Positions 1 through 8,405 of a stretch of DNA of 35,827 nt are shown in pieces. The DNA comes from Helicobacter muridarum (GTDB taxonomy: Bacteria; Campylobacterota; Campylobacteria; Campylobacterales; Helicobacteraceae): the NCBI RefSeq assembly GCF_000765805.2, contig NZ_JRPD02000022.1, forward strand, positions 1 to 35,827, in the 5' to 3' direction. Positions within the stretch are counted from its first letter, which is position 1; each line of letters opens with the position of its first letter. A program made the translations under genes and the position numbers. The notes under the pieces are model-generated. The model saw only the letters and a program-made list of their open reading frames with translations, made no database searches and had not been told where the DNA came from.

Positions 1-1
1 C

Positions 2-925
2 GTTGGAACAGGTATTGGTGTTTTAGCTGAAGTTATTAATAAAAGCTCTGACAAAACAGGGATTCGTGCGGTAGCCAATGTTATCTCAACATCTGATGAG
101 ATGATTAAATCTGGGACAATGTCTAACATTATTATTAATGGTATAACAATAGGCGATGTTAATAATATTAAGGCTGGTGACTCTGATGGTCGTTTGGTCC
201 AATCATTTAATGCTGTTACAAACCAAACAGGTGTTGAGGCATACACAGATGAAAAAGGTAGACTAAACCTAAGAAGCATCGATGGGCGAGGCATTAAAAT
301 CTCTGTTAGCAAAAACCAAAAAGGTCAAGATGGCAAAGTTGCAGAAGTATCAGTAAAATCTATGAATGGTGGTCAAAAGTTAGATGGTAAGGGCTCTGAA
401 AACTATGGGCGATTATCTCTTACAAGACTAGATTCTCGTGATATTGTAGTAATGTCAGCATCAAATGCTAAATCTTTATATAAAAGTATTGGTTTTGACA
501 GCAGTCAGGTCGCAAAAACAGTTGTAAACTTGCGTGATACTATGGGAGCATTTAATAAAGATGTTAAATCTGCTGCTGGTTCAAACTATAACAAAGTTGT
601 AGCAAGTGGTGGCGCAGAGCTTGGTGCTGGTGTAACAAGCTTGCGTGGTGCTATGGTTGTTATGGATATTGCTGAATCTGCGATAAAGATTCTTGATAGA
701 ATCCGTGCGGATTTAGGTTCTGTTCAAGGACAAATGATTTCAACTGTTAATAACATCTCTGTAACACAAGTGAATGTTAAAGCAGCTGAAAGTCAAATTA
801 GAGAAGTGGATTTTGCACAAGAGTCTGCTAACTTTAACAAGCTAAACATCCTAGCACAATCTGGTAGCTTTGCAATGAGCCAAGCAAATACGGTTCAGCA
901 AAATATTTTAAGATTGCTACAATAG
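2..925 (+). CDS. flaA: Flagellin (FlaA-like), C-terminal part, 5' end outside the window
   Basis: The reading frame is open from base 2 and gives 307 codons before the TAG stop, so the N-terminal ~200 residues are missing. Flagellin polymerises into the extracellular flagellar filament after export through the flagellar type III apparatus. The C-terminal D0/D1 signature is clear: [20 protein letters not shown], then [14 protein letters not shown], and the end [14 protein letters not shown]. The central segment [20 protein letters not shown] is closer to what I remember of Helicobacter FlaA than of FlaB, although the last residue (Gln rather than Thr) is FlaB-like. An internal ATG at 101 is not a start, because homology continues upstream of it. 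The gene is followed at once by a hairpin terminator and is convergent with fmt. Flagellin identity is certain; the FlaA versus FlaB call is likely. Confidence 0.93.
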   Translation, partial: VGTGIGVLAEVINKSSDKTGIRAVANVISTSDEMIKSGTMSNIIINGITIGDVNNIKAGDSDGRLVQSFNAVTNQTGVEAYTDEKGRLNLRSIDGRGIKISVSKNQKGQDGKVAEVSVKSMNGGQKLDGKGSENYGRLSLTRLDSRDIVVMSASNAKSLYKSIGFDSSQVAKTVVNLRDTMGAFNKDVKSAAGSNYNKVVASGGAELGAGVTSLRGAMVVMDIAESAIKILDRIRADLGSVQGQMISTVNNISVTQVNVKAAESQIREVDFAQESANFNKLNILAQSGSFAMSQANTVQQNILRLLQ

Positions 926-948
926 CCGTATTTTCTAATTTTAGAAAG

Positions 949-972
949 CCCTTAGTTATTGAGGGTCTTTTT
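949..972 (+). terminator. Rho-independent terminator after flagellin
   Basis: A 6-bp stem CCCTTA / TGAGGG (one G-T pair) with a 5-base loop lies at 949-965 and is followed by TCTTTTT. It starts 24 bases after the flagellin stop. A second AT-rich hairpin (TTTCTA / TAGAAA, 932-947) lies just before it. Confidence 0.7.
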
Positions 973-1010
973 GATATGTAGCATCCTAGTGTTTGTCTCC
1001 TGCTTCCCCT

Positions 1011-1127
1011 TTAAGCCAGGGGGGGCTTAACTAATACTTTATTTGGATTACTTACATATTTGGGGTTTGTGTGTGGGCGTTCGTTATAAACAATGATTGA
1101 ATCATTGCAAGAATATGTAAGCAATCC
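1011..1127. repeat. Nested inverted repeats between convergent flaA and fmt
   Basis: Three structures lie here. A 7-bp stem TTAAGCC / GGCTTAA (1011-1017 and 1024-1030) has a G-rich loop within a run of seven G. A long inverted repeat, 15 of 16 bases matching, is formed by 1045-1060 and 1112-1127. Inside it is an almost loopless perfect hairpin, CAATGATT-G-AATCATTG (1091-1107). The right arm ends four bases from the fmt stop codon, so the structure would form at the end of the fmt transcript. No long T run follows on either strand, so it is not a standard terminator. Confidence 0.6.
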
Positions 1128-1130
1128 ACT

Positions 1131-2126
1131 TTAGCTTTGTTTTGGGGCTAGTAGTGTATCTCCAGCTTTTAGTCCCTTTGATTGCAAGAAACTTAGGGCT
1201 TTCATCTTTGGTTTATTTTCTGGGGTAACCTCTTTTATCCATAGCTTTCCTTGTTCACATGCAAGACTAAAGCTTTCTTTATTGAAGTCAATTTCTAGTA
1301 TTGTGCCTTTTTGTGTTTGTGGTGTTTTTGCGTAATGCTCTTTCTCATTCATCGTTTTTTCGTAGCCCGTTTCTTCATAGGATATGATTGTATTTAATTT
1401 TAGCTTTCCGTATTTGCAGATAATGCTTACTCCTCTATCACATAGTGCTAAATATCGTAGATATGACTCTTTGGAATCATCAAGGTTTAATATACAATCT
1501 TGTTTGCTAATTTTTGCGCAATATGTAGCTTTGTGGTGAGCTTGAGCCTCTCTTATTAGCTCTCCTTTTTCACTAGCCTTTATTACAGAATCTAATAATT
1601 CTATACCATGAGGAGCTAAAGCTTTGAACACATCTGTTATCTCTAAAGACTCTACATCTTGGCGTGATAGGTTTTTTGTAGCAAGTATATCTCCTGTATC
1701 TAGGCTAGAGTCCATGCTAATTACAGTTAGCCCAAAATGTGCATAATTATTCATTATGCTATGTTGCACTGGGCTAGCCCCTCGGAAATACGGTAGGATA
1801 GAACCATGTAAATTTAAGCATAAATATCTATCTACAATAGAACTTGGTAGAATTTTCCCATATGCTACTACTACAATTGCGTCTATTGCTGTGCCATTAG
1901 ATTCTATATTATTGAGAGTTTCTTTTATATCTATTGATCTTTGTGGCTGAAAATATGGAATATTTGAAGATAGTGCATATTGCTTTACTTCTGGAGCTTT
2001 TAGAATCTTTTTGCGACCAAATGGCTTATCTGTTTGCGTTATGACTCCTAGTATATTGTGCTTTATATGTAATCCTTCTAAAATATTTCTAGCAAAGAGT
2101 GGTGTTCCAATAAAAACAAGATTCAA
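1131..2126 (-). CDS. fmt: Methionyl-tRNA formyltransferase
   Basis: Transfers a formyl group from 10-formyl-THF to Met-tRNA(fMet) for translation initiation. The N-terminus MNLVFIGTPLFARNILEGL is typical of the family. The catalytic segment LNLHGSILPYFRGASPVQ (about residues 104-121) and MDSSLDTGDIL (about 138-148) supply the expected Asn, His and Asp. The start is a TTG at 2124-2126, with AAGGA eight bases upstream, because no ATG lies in frame nearby that keeps the conserved N-terminus. At 331 residues it is slightly long; an extra hydrophilic stretch near residues 250-275 (rich in Glu, Lys, Thr) accounts for this. It is transcribed away from ccoS and towards flaA. Confidence 0.95.
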   Translation of the reverse strand: MNLVFIGTPLFARNILEGLHIKHNILGVITQTDKPFGRKKILKAPEVKQYALSSNIPYFQPQRSIDIKETLNNIESNGTAIDAIVVVAYGKILPSSIVDRYLCLNLHGSILPYFRGASPVQHSIMNNYAHFGLTVISMDSSLDTGDILATKNLSRQDVESLEITDVFKALAPHGIELLDSVIKASEKGELIREAQAHHKATYCAKISKQDCILNLDDSKESYLRYLALCDRGVSIICKYGKLKLNTIISYEETGYEKTMNEKEHYAKTPQTQKGTILEIDFNKESFSLACEQGKLWIKEVTPENKPKMKALSFLQSKGLKAGDTLLAPKQS

Positions 2127-2238
2127 TATATATCCTTATATTAATGTTGGATAATGATTCTACTAGAATCTATATAATTATTCTATAGCGGCTTATTGTC
2201 AAGCTTAATATAAATTTATAGCTTTAATCAAATTTAGA

Positions 2239-2244
2239 TACAAT
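2239..2244 (+). promoter_or_regulatory. Candidate -10 box for ccoS
   Basis: TACAAT, in the context TTAGATACAATTC, lies 28 bases before the ccoS ATG. I see no convincing -35 box, which is usual for Helicobacter vegetative promoters. Confidence 0.35.
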
Positions 2245-2272
2245 TCATTGTAGGTTTTTAAAAAGGGTTTTC

Positions 2273-2476
2273 ATGAGCACTTGGGTTATGGCATTAATGC
2301 TTGGCGTGTCTATTTGTGTTGGATTTGTGGGCTTATTGGCATTCTTATGGGGGCTAAGGAATGGTCAGTTTGACGATAAAGACAGAATGATGCAAGGTGT
2401 GCTATTTGATGGAATAGAGGATTTAAATAGTGCTCATGATTTAGTGAGTAATTCATCAAATAGGCCAAAAAAGTAA
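2273..2476 (+). CDS. ccoS: CcoS, cbb3-type cytochrome oxidase maturation protein
   Basis: Small inner-membrane protein needed for cofactor insertion into cbb3-type cytochrome c oxidase. One N-terminal transmembrane helix (about residues 5-27) is followed by the family signature WGLRNGQFDD, with the downstream VLFD motif. The 67-residue length is usual for CcoS. It starts at ATG 2273 after an AAAAAGGG ribosome binding site. The oxidase and the other cco genes are not in this window; a solitary ccoS is not rare in this group. Confidence 0.88.
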   Translation: MSTWVMALMLGVSICVGFVGLLAFLWGLRNGQFDDKDRMMQGVLFDGIEDLNSAHDLVSNSSNRPKK

Positions 2477-2519
2477 TCTGATAAACTATTCACATTTTTA
2501 TAGAAAGGACAATTATACT

Positions 2520-3476
2520 ATGAAGCATTATGATGTAATTATTATTGGAGCAGGACCTGGTGGTATTGCAAGTGCCATTGAATGCAAGAAGTTTGGTATA
2601 GATAATATTTTATTACTTGAGAAAACTGATAAGATTTGTGGAATGATTAGAGAATACTACAAAGATGGTAAGCGTGTAGATAAGGATTATAAGGGGCAAT
2701 TAGTAGACTTAAAGGGTCATATAGATTTTAAAGATTGCAACAAAGAAATTGCGTTAACTCTTTTTGAAAATCTCTTAAGTGAGAATAATGTTGAAATTAT
2801 TTATAACAAAGAAGTAGAGCAAGTTATTAAAAAAGACTCTATATTTGTCGTTAAAAGTGGAACAAATAGTTTTAGCTCGGATTTTATAATAATTGGCATA
2901 GGCAAAATGGGTAAGCCAAATAAGCCACAATATCCAATTCCTACAAAACTTAGAAAAAAGGCAAATTTTAATGTCAATGAATGTTTAGCTGGAGAGGAGA
3001 TTCTGATTGTGGGCGGTGGTAATTCTGCGGTTGAATATGCAATTTATCTTGCCGGTGTTACAAAGACCACGCTTAATTATAGACGCTCTGAATTTAATCG
3101 TATAAATGACGAAAATGCTCGAGAGTTGCAAAATAGCTTACAAAATGGCTTAATCGGGAAATTTGGCGTTGATATTAACTCTTTAGAAGATGATAATGGC
3201 AGATTCAAAGTTAATTTTACAGATAACTCTAGTGCACATTTTGATAGGATAGTTTATGCTATTGGTGGGGTTGTACCTTTAGATTTCTTGAGGAAATGCG
3301 GTGTTGAAGTTGATTCTAATGGAGTTGCTTCTCATGATGAAAGCACCAAGCAGAGCAATGTAGAGAATCTATTTGTAGTAGGGGATTTGCTCTATAAAAA
3401 TGGCGGCTCAATTGCAAAAAGTATGAATGATGCTTATGATATTGTAAATGCTATTAGTGTTGTAAAGAAATCTTAA
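2520..3476 (+). CDS. fqrB: FAD/NAD(P)-dependent reductase, FqrB-like flavodoxin:quinone reductase
   Basis: Two-dinucleotide-fold flavoprotein of the thioredoxin-reductase-like family. The FAD-binding motif GAGPGG is at residues 10-15, the NAD(P)H-binding motif GGGNSA at 165-170, and the C-terminal FAD motif LFVVGDLLYKNGGSIAKS near the end. The redox-active CxxC of true thioredoxin reductase is absent. Sequence features such as KRxDKDYKxQxVxLKGHIxFKD and the FNRINDENA segment resemble H. pylori HP1164, known as FqrB, which moves electrons between NADPH and flavodoxin or quinones. The same family is also annotated as YpdA-like, so substrate assignment rests on resemblance. It starts 43 bases after ccoS with GAAAGGA upstream. 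Confidence 0.78.
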   Translation: MKHYDVIIIGAGPGGIASAIECKKFGIDNILLLEKTDKICGMIREYYKDGKRVDKDYKGQLVDLKGHIDFKDCNKEIALTLFENLLSENNVEIIYNKEVEQVIKKDSIFVVKSGTNSFSSDFIIIGIGKMGKPNKPQYPIPTKLRKKANFNVNECLAGEEILIVGGGNSAVEYAIYLAGVTKTTLNYRRSEFNRINDENARELQNSLQNGLIGKFGVDINSLEDDNGRFKVNFTDNSSAHFDRIVYAIGGVVPLDFLRKCGVEVDSNGVASHDESTKQSNVENLFVVGDLLYKNGGSIAKSMNDAYDIVNAISVVKKS

Positions 3477-3517
3477 CAAATCTATAAAAGCTGATTTGTT
3501 ATGTGTGAAATAATATT

Positions 3518-3560
3518 GCTTATAGAAATTAAGCTTTATTTACTGCTATAAGCTTGTTTT
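3518..3560 (+). terminator. Possible terminator after fqrB
   Basis: An 8-bp stem GCTTATAG / CTATAAGC (3518-3525 and 3546-3553) has a 20-base loop and is followed by TTGTTTT. The loop is long and the stem AT-rich, so this is weak. Another stem, AACAAATC / GATTTGTT (3475-3482 and 3493-3500), overlaps the stop codon. Confidence 0.35.
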
Positions 3561-3621
3561 AAACGTAATTATCATAATTATCAATTAGAGCTTCAATATA
3601 TTGAGGCATATTAGAGGAAAC

Positions 3622-4431
3622 ATGATTTGTATATTTGATATTGAGAGTATTCCAGATGTTGAGCTTTTAAGACAGATTTATGGATATAGTGGTGATTGTT
3701 TAGATGTTTGCAATCAAGCTTTTATGGATCAAAAAGATAAGAGTGGACATTCGTTCTTGCCGCTTAGCTTTCATAGAATTATCTCTATAGCCAGTGTGAT
3801 AGCAGATGATTATGGTAGGTTTATTAAGGTTGGACATTTTGCCGCAAATGCAAGTATAGAGGATAGAGAAGAGATTTTATTGCAGGAATTTAGTTCTTTT
3901 ATAAATAAGAAGAGCCCCCGTTTGGTAAGCTTTAATGGTAGAGGATTTGATATGCCACTAATTGCTCTTAGAGCATTGAAGTATAATATAAACCTATCGG
4001 GCTATTATGAGGTTGATAACCAAAATGCAGGTAAAAATAAATGGGAAAACTATCGTCAACGATATAGCGAAAGATTTCATCTTGATTTGTTTGATGTGTT
4101 GGGCAACTATGGTGCTACAAGAAGTATTGACTTAGATTCGGTTTGTAAAATGGCAGGCATTATGGGAAAATATGATATACATGGAGAACAAGTATTTGAA
4201 CTCATTTTTAAGGAAAATAATATTGCTAAGGTTGATTTTTATTGTCAAAGTGATGTATTAAATACTTATTGGCTTTTCTTGAAATTCGAGCTTACAAAGG
4301 GTATGATACAGCTAAATCACTATTTGGAAAATTTGGCATTAATGCGAGATAATATTGTAGGAAATGCGCCATACGCAAATACTTTTATTGCGTGTATTGA
4401 TAAGGAAATAAACAGATATATAAAGGACTAA
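3622..4431 (+). CDS. PolB-like DEDD-family 3'-5' exonuclease (predicted)
   Basis: Predicted 3'-5' exonuclease related to the proofreading domain of family B DNA polymerases (the PF10108-type family). The N-terminal MICIFDIESIPD holds the first Asp and Glu of the DEDD set. LVSFNGRGFDMPLIALRAL gives the second Asp region, and YCQSDVLNTYWLFLKF near the C-terminal third gives the final motif. I place the start at ATG 3622, preceded by AGAGGA; a TTG 21 bases upstream is open in frame but has no ribosome binding site. It ends one base before the speE start, so the two are probably translated together. Its physiological substrate is not known to me. Confidence 0.8.
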   Translation: MICIFDIESIPDVELLRQIYGYSGDCLDVCNQAFMDQKDKSGHSFLPLSFHRIISIASVIADDYGRFIKVGHFAANASIEDREEILLQEFSSFINKKSPRLVSFNGRGFDMPLIALRALKYNINLSGYYEVDNQNAGKNKWENYRQRYSERFHLDLFDVLGNYGATRSIDLDSVCKMAGIMGKYDIHGEQVFELIFKENNIAKVDFYCQSDVLNTYWLFLKFELTKGMIQLNHYLENLALMRDNIVGNAPYANTFIACIDKEINRYIKD

Positions 4432-4432
4432 T

Positions 4433-5239
4433 ATGTGGTTAAATACATCGTCATCTCAAAATTTACAAATGCAACTAACCATTCATAGTAAATTTGCAGA
4501 CTATAAGGAGGATTCTGTTTGTGTAGAGCTATTTGATTCTCATGTTTTTGGACAAATAGCCAGAATTGTCTACAAGGATAGAAGCAAGCATAATGAAGAG
4601 GTGTTGATTGAGCGATTTCTTCACGCGCAAAGTGAAATGTTGACCTATATTCCATACTGCACTAGAATTAATATTAAGCGTGTTTTGCTTTTTGGAACAC
4701 TAAACTGCCAAATAGCCCATTTGTTTGCAAATCTTGGTGTAGAGGTTGATGTTGTTTTGCCGCATATAGAAGCGTTTCATACATTAAGCGGTTTTTTGCC
4801 AAATTTTAAAGAGATTCAAGCCAATAATAAAATTTCCTTTTATCCCAACTTTTCTAGCATTAAACAGTCTGGTTATGACATTGTATTGCATCTAGGCGAG
4901 TTAAAGGCACATGAAGTCCAAGCCTTGCATAAGCTTTCTAGCGATGATGGCATTGTGATTTATAGATTAGAGAATCTTTATATAGAACCAAACCTTGCTC
5001 TATATTCTCTAGATATGGTAAAACCTCTTTTTAATATACTAATGCCATTTGTTATTTCTTGTTTGGATAATAGCTTTTATGCATTTGCTAGTAAGAGATT
5101 TCACCCATTAGCCGATTTGCTTTTGCAAAAGTCTGATATGCTAGATAATGTATTGTTTTATAATTCCAATTTACATACTAGTGCCTTTAGAATGCCAACC
5201 ATGATTCATAATCTCATTTTGCCTTGTATCAAGAATTAA
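4433..5239 (+). CDS. speE: Spermidine synthase, Helicobacter-type divergent form
   Basis: Polyamine aminopropyltransferase that would make spermidine from putrescine and decarboxylated SAM. The 268-residue protein has the N-terminus MWLNTSSSQNLQMQLTIHSK, a middle segment IERFLHAQSEMLTYIPYCT, and KRVLLFGTLNCQIAHLF where the nucleotide-binding loop belongs. That loop lacks the usual GGGDG, a divergence also found in H. pylori SpeE, which this protein resembles in length and overall pattern (for example LLxHxExELLxH and the late AxxMPFVxx). Start ATG 4433 lies one base after the stop of the exonuclease gene, with AAAGGA inside that gene's last codons. Activity is inferred. Confidence 0.75.
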   Translation: MWLNTSSSQNLQMQLTIHSKFADYKEDSVCVELFDSHVFGQIARIVYKDRSKHNEEVLIERFLHAQSEMLTYIPYCTRINIKRVLLFGTLNCQIAHLFANLGVEVDVVLPHIEAFHTLSGFLPNFKEIQANNKISFYPNFSSIKQSGYDIVLHLGELKAHEVQALHKLSSDDGIVIYRLENLYIEPNLALYSLDMVKPLFNILMPFVISCLDNSFYAFASKRFHPLADLLLQKSDMLDNVLFYNSNLHTSAFRMPTMIHNLILPCIKN

Positions 5240-5267
5240 CATAGCTTTTGAAAGTTGCTTAATATTG

Positions 5268-5300
5268 ATTTATGTTTAATATTCATAAATACTTATTTTT
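5268..5300 (+). terminator. Possible AT-only terminator after speE
   Basis: A 7-bp stem ATTTATG / CATAAAT (5268-5274 and 5284-5290) with a 9-base loop is followed by ACTTATTTTT. The stem is almost all A-T, so termination strength is doubtful. Confidence 0.3.
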
Positions 5301-5364
5301 GTGTTAAAGGCTTCTTAAGCGCAAAATGATTACTATTTATGATTAGATTCTTATAAGGATTGAT

Positions 5365-6531
5365 ATGAATTTTAATCCATATCCATTTGAGAGATTACGC
5401 AATTTATTAAGAGATTGTAATACACAAAGGACAGGTATAAATCTTAGCATAGGAGAGCCAGCCTTTGATTCTCCTAAGAATGTGTTAGATTCCATTAAAG
5501 AGAATGCTAGCAGCATTCGCTATTATCCCACCTTGCAGCAGGACTTAGTCCAAGCTCAGAGAGGTTTTGTGTCTAGGCGATTTAATATAGAGCTAAGAGA
5601 TGACGAGATTATTCCTACTTTTGGCTCAAGGGAAGTATTGTTTAGTTTTCCTCATTTCCTTTGTTTAACGCATAAGCTTAAATCCACTAAGCCTACTATT
5701 GCTTTCCCAAATCCATTTTATCAAATATATGAAGGCGCACAAATTGCCAATAACGCAGATGTTATATATATGCCTCTTACAGAGCAAAATAACTTCAAGC
5801 CATCATTATGCAAGGAGGATTTAGCTAGAGTAGATATAGTGATTTTAAACTCACCTAATAATCCCACAGGGCAGATTCTAAACATTGATGAGCTTAGATG
5901 GTGGGTTAGGGCTGCTCTTAATAATGACTTTATATTAATTAATGATGAGTGTTACAGCGAGATATATGAGGAATCAAGCCCCCCTAGTGTATTGGAAGCT
6001 AGCATTATTGAGTCTAATAGCCCTAGATTTAAAAATGTATTTGCAATCAATTCTATATCAAAGAGGTTATCTGCCCCCGGTCTTCGTAGTGGGTTTGTTG
6101 CTGGAGATAAGGAGATTCTAAAGCCTTATAGAGTATTTCGTAGCTATGTTGGTATAAGTATGCCAATAGTGTTGCAAAGAGCCAGCATAGTGGCATGGAA
6201 TCAAAATGAATATGCAGAGCATATTAGACGTAAATTTGCACTAAATTTAGCAATGGCTAGAAAGATTTTTTCTGATTGTCAAATCTTCCCATATGCATTT
6301 TATGTTTGGTTGCAAATTGGCTCTAAGGGCGTTTGTGATGGATATTCTATTGATGAGATGTTTGTTAAAGAACTTTTTAAACGCACAGGACATTTGGTTT
6401 TGCCTGGTTCATATCTAGGCAGGCAAGGGTTAGGTGAGGGGTTTGTGCGTATAGCTTTAACCCAAGAAGAAGAAATCATGAGAAATGTTCTTATGCAAAT
6501 AAAGGCATTTAGAGATGATTTTATGATCTAA
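5365..6531 (+). CDS. dapC: PLP-dependent class I/II aminotransferase, probably succinyldiaminopimelate transaminase
   Basis: Fold-type I aminotransferase. Clear landmarks are NLSIGEPAF (26-34), NSPNNPTG (162-169), DECYSEIY (194-201) and the PLP-lysine motif SISKRLSAPGLRSGF, with Lys about residue 233, plus the C-terminal FVRIAL. In Campylobacterota this type of protein is usually assigned as DapC, acting in lysine and meso-diaminopimelate (cell wall) synthesis. Class I aminotransferases are hard to separate by sequence, so aspartate or another amino acid is a possible substrate. It starts at ATG 5365 with AAGGA upstream, and uvrC starts three bases after its stop. Confidence 0.72.
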   Translation: MNFNPYPFERLRNLLRDCNTQRTGINLSIGEPAFDSPKNVLDSIKENASSIRYYPTLQQDLVQAQRGFVSRRFNIELRDDEIIPTFGSREVLFSFPHFLCLTHKLKSTKPTIAFPNPFYQIYEGAQIANNADVIYMPLTEQNNFKPSLCKEDLARVDIVILNSPNNPTGQILNIDELRWWVRAALNNDFILINDECYSEIYEESSPPSVLEASIIESNSPRFKNVFAINSISKRLSAPGLRSGFVAGDKEILKPYRVFRSYVGISMPIVLQRASIVAWNQNEYAEHIRRKFALNLAMARKIFSDCQIFPYAFYVWLQIGSKGVCDGYSIDEMFVKELFKRTGHLVLPGSYLGRQGLGEGFVRIALTQEEEIMRNVLMQIKAFRDDFMI

Positions 6532-6534
6532 TCT

Positions 6535-8253
6535 ATGAATCTTACATTACTTGAACAGCTAAAGAGTTTGCCACAAAGGTCTGGAATCTATCAATACTAT
6601 GACAAATATAATAGATTGCTGTATGTTGGTAAGGCAAAGAATCTTAAAAAACGTGTGATGAGCTACTTTGCTAAAGATCTTTCCCCAAACCCTAGAAATT
6701 CTATGAGAATAAGACATATGGTATCCCAAATCTGCTCACTTCAAATATTTGTTGTTGAAAATGAGAGAGACGCCTTGATTCTTGAGAATTCCTTAATCAA
6801 ATCGCAGAATCCAAAATATAATATTCTATTAAGAGATGATAAAACCTATCCATATATTTGTATTGACAAAGATAGCAAATATCCTCGATTTGTAATTACT
6901 AGGCGAATTGAAGATAAAAAAGGCATGCTCTATTTTGGTCCATATCCGCGAGGAGCAAAGGAAATTTTAAATAGCCTTTATATGATGTTTCCATTAGTGC
7001 AACAAGCAAGTTGCCTTAAGGGGAAGCGAGTTTGTTTATATTATCAAATCCAAAGATGTTTGGGTATTTGCGAATTTGCTAGTCATGAGTTGCAAGCCAA
7101 ATATGCAGATATTATAAGCCAAGCAATAAAGCTTATGCAAAATAAGAATCTAATGAAACAAGAATTGCAAAGGCATATGCTAGATTCTGCTAACAAAGAG
7201 CTTTTTGAGCATGCACGATTCTTTAGAGATTGCATAAGCGTCATTGATGACATTAACTTCTGCGCATTTGATTTAAAGAAGCATTATGATTGTGATGTGC
7301 TTAGCTTTGTTATGAAAGGAGGGCAGGGGGTTTTATTAAAACTTTTTGTTCGCAATGGTAAAGTAGATAGCATGTATCATATATTTGTAAAAATTTCGCG
7401 TCATATTTTGGCATCTAATCCCAAATCTTACAACGAACGCACGAATGAGTCTAGCTCGGAGTTTGAGCTAGAAATCTATACTCAAGCTCTTTTAAAGATT
7501 AGCCAAGATAAGACATTGGCAAAGGAGCTAATAATCGCCAATATTACAGAATCTAATTTTATTTTATTGCAAAAACTAGCTAAAGAAGGGCTACAAGATT
7601 GTATCCCTAAGCTAGTTATGCCAAAAAGGGGGGCAAAACTAGAGTTAGCTAAAATTGCAAATGACAATGCTATACGGTTGCTACATGATAAAGAGACATT
7701 CTTTGTAAGTGAAAATGAGACTATTGCTAGCATTGCAGAACTTTTTTTGTTAGATAGGGAGATTGCTAGTATAGAGGTGTTTGATACAAGCCATCATGCA
7801 GGAAGTTTTTGTGTTGGAGCAATGATTAGTTATAGCGACAATGATTTTTGCAAGGAGAAATATAGACATTATAATCTTAGTGGCAGAGACGAGTATTCTC
7901 AAATGCGAGAAATGCTTACAAGGCGTGCTCTAAGTTTTGATTCCTTAAGTCCGCCTGATTTATGGGTATTAGATGGAGGTAAGGCACAAATTGCAATAGC
8001 TTTAGAAATTTTAGAATCTAGCAATGTTAATATTGATGTTATAGCTATAGCAAAGGAAAAAAGGAATGCTAAGGCATATCGCTCAAAGGGTGGTGCAAAG
8101 GATATTATACGTTCAAGGGATTTGGAATTTAAGCTTGATTCTAATGATTTGCGTTTGCAATTCTTACAAAAATTACGAGATGAGGCACATAGGTTTGCCA
8201 TAACATTCCATAGAAGCAAAAAAACAAATTCTATTGGACAGCAAAAGTTATAG
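6535..8253 (+). CDS. uvrC: UvrABC excinuclease subunit C, without the C-terminal HhH domain
   Basis: Makes both incisions around DNA lesions in nucleotide excision repair. The GIY-YIG nuclease is at residues 1-95 (GIY 17-19, YVG 30-32, an Arg in KNLKKRVMSYF and a Glu in LILENSLIKSQNPKYN). A UVR-type segment lies near 200-230 (KELFEHARFFRDCI). The RNase H-like C-terminal nuclease is present with its three acidic or histidine sites: FDTSH, LDGGKAQI and DEAHRFAITFHR. The protein ends about 14 residues later, so the tandem helix-hairpin-helix domain that follows in E. coli UvrC is absent; downstream DNA does not encode it in another frame. Coupled to the aminotransferase gene by a 3-base gap. Confidence 0.93.
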   Translation: MNLTLLEQLKSLPQRSGIYQYYDKYNRLLYVGKAKNLKKRVMSYFAKDLSPNPRNSMRIRHMVSQICSLQIFVVENERDALILENSLIKSQNPKYNILLRDDKTYPYICIDKDSKYPRFVITRRIEDKKGMLYFGPYPRGAKEILNSLYMMFPLVQQASCLKGKRVCLYYQIQRCLGICEFASHELQAKYADIISQAIKLMQNKNLMKQELQRHMLDSANKELFEHARFFRDCISVIDDINFCAFDLKKHYDCDVLSFVMKGGQGVLLKLFVRNGKVDSMYHIFVKISRHILASNPKSYNERTNESSSEFELEIYTQALLKISQDKTLAKELIIANITESNFILLQKLAKEGLQDCIPKLVMPKRGAKLELAKIANDNAIRLLHDKETFFVSENETIASIAELFLLDREIASIEVFDTSHHAGSFCVGAMISYSDNDFCKEKYRHYNLSGRDEYSQMREMLTRRALSFDSLSPPDLWVLDGGKAQIAIALEILESSNVNIDVIAIAKEKRNAKAYRSKGGAKDIIRSRDLEFKLDSNDLRLQFLQKLRDEAHRFAITFHRSKKTNSIGQQKL

Positions 8254-8364
8254 GGTTTATGGTTGCTAGTTTATATTGCTGTTCGACTTTGTTTTGTTGT
8301 ATTAGCACTTATTGTTAAATTTAATGGGATTGCTTTAGTTTATTCTTTGTCGCGTTTATTGTAG

Positions 8365-8393
8365 CAACTTTAGTAAGTTGAGATTTTGTTTTT
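8365..8393 (+). terminator. Terminator after uvrC
   Basis: A 6-bp stem CAACTT / AAGTTG (8365-8370 and 8375-8380) with the tetraloop TAGT is followed by AGATTTTGTTTTT. It lies between convergent uvrC and flgK. Confidence 0.5.
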
Positions 8394-8405
8394 AAAATTT
8401 TTATG

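Noticed and set aside
3601-3621. Upstream TTG start for the PolB-like exonuclease
   Set aside because: The ATG at 3622 has AGAGGA in front and gives the conserved N-terminus directly; the TTG has no ribosome binding site.
4428-4655. 75-codon minus-strand frame inside speE
   Set aside because: Wholly antisense to speE, without a ribosome binding site.
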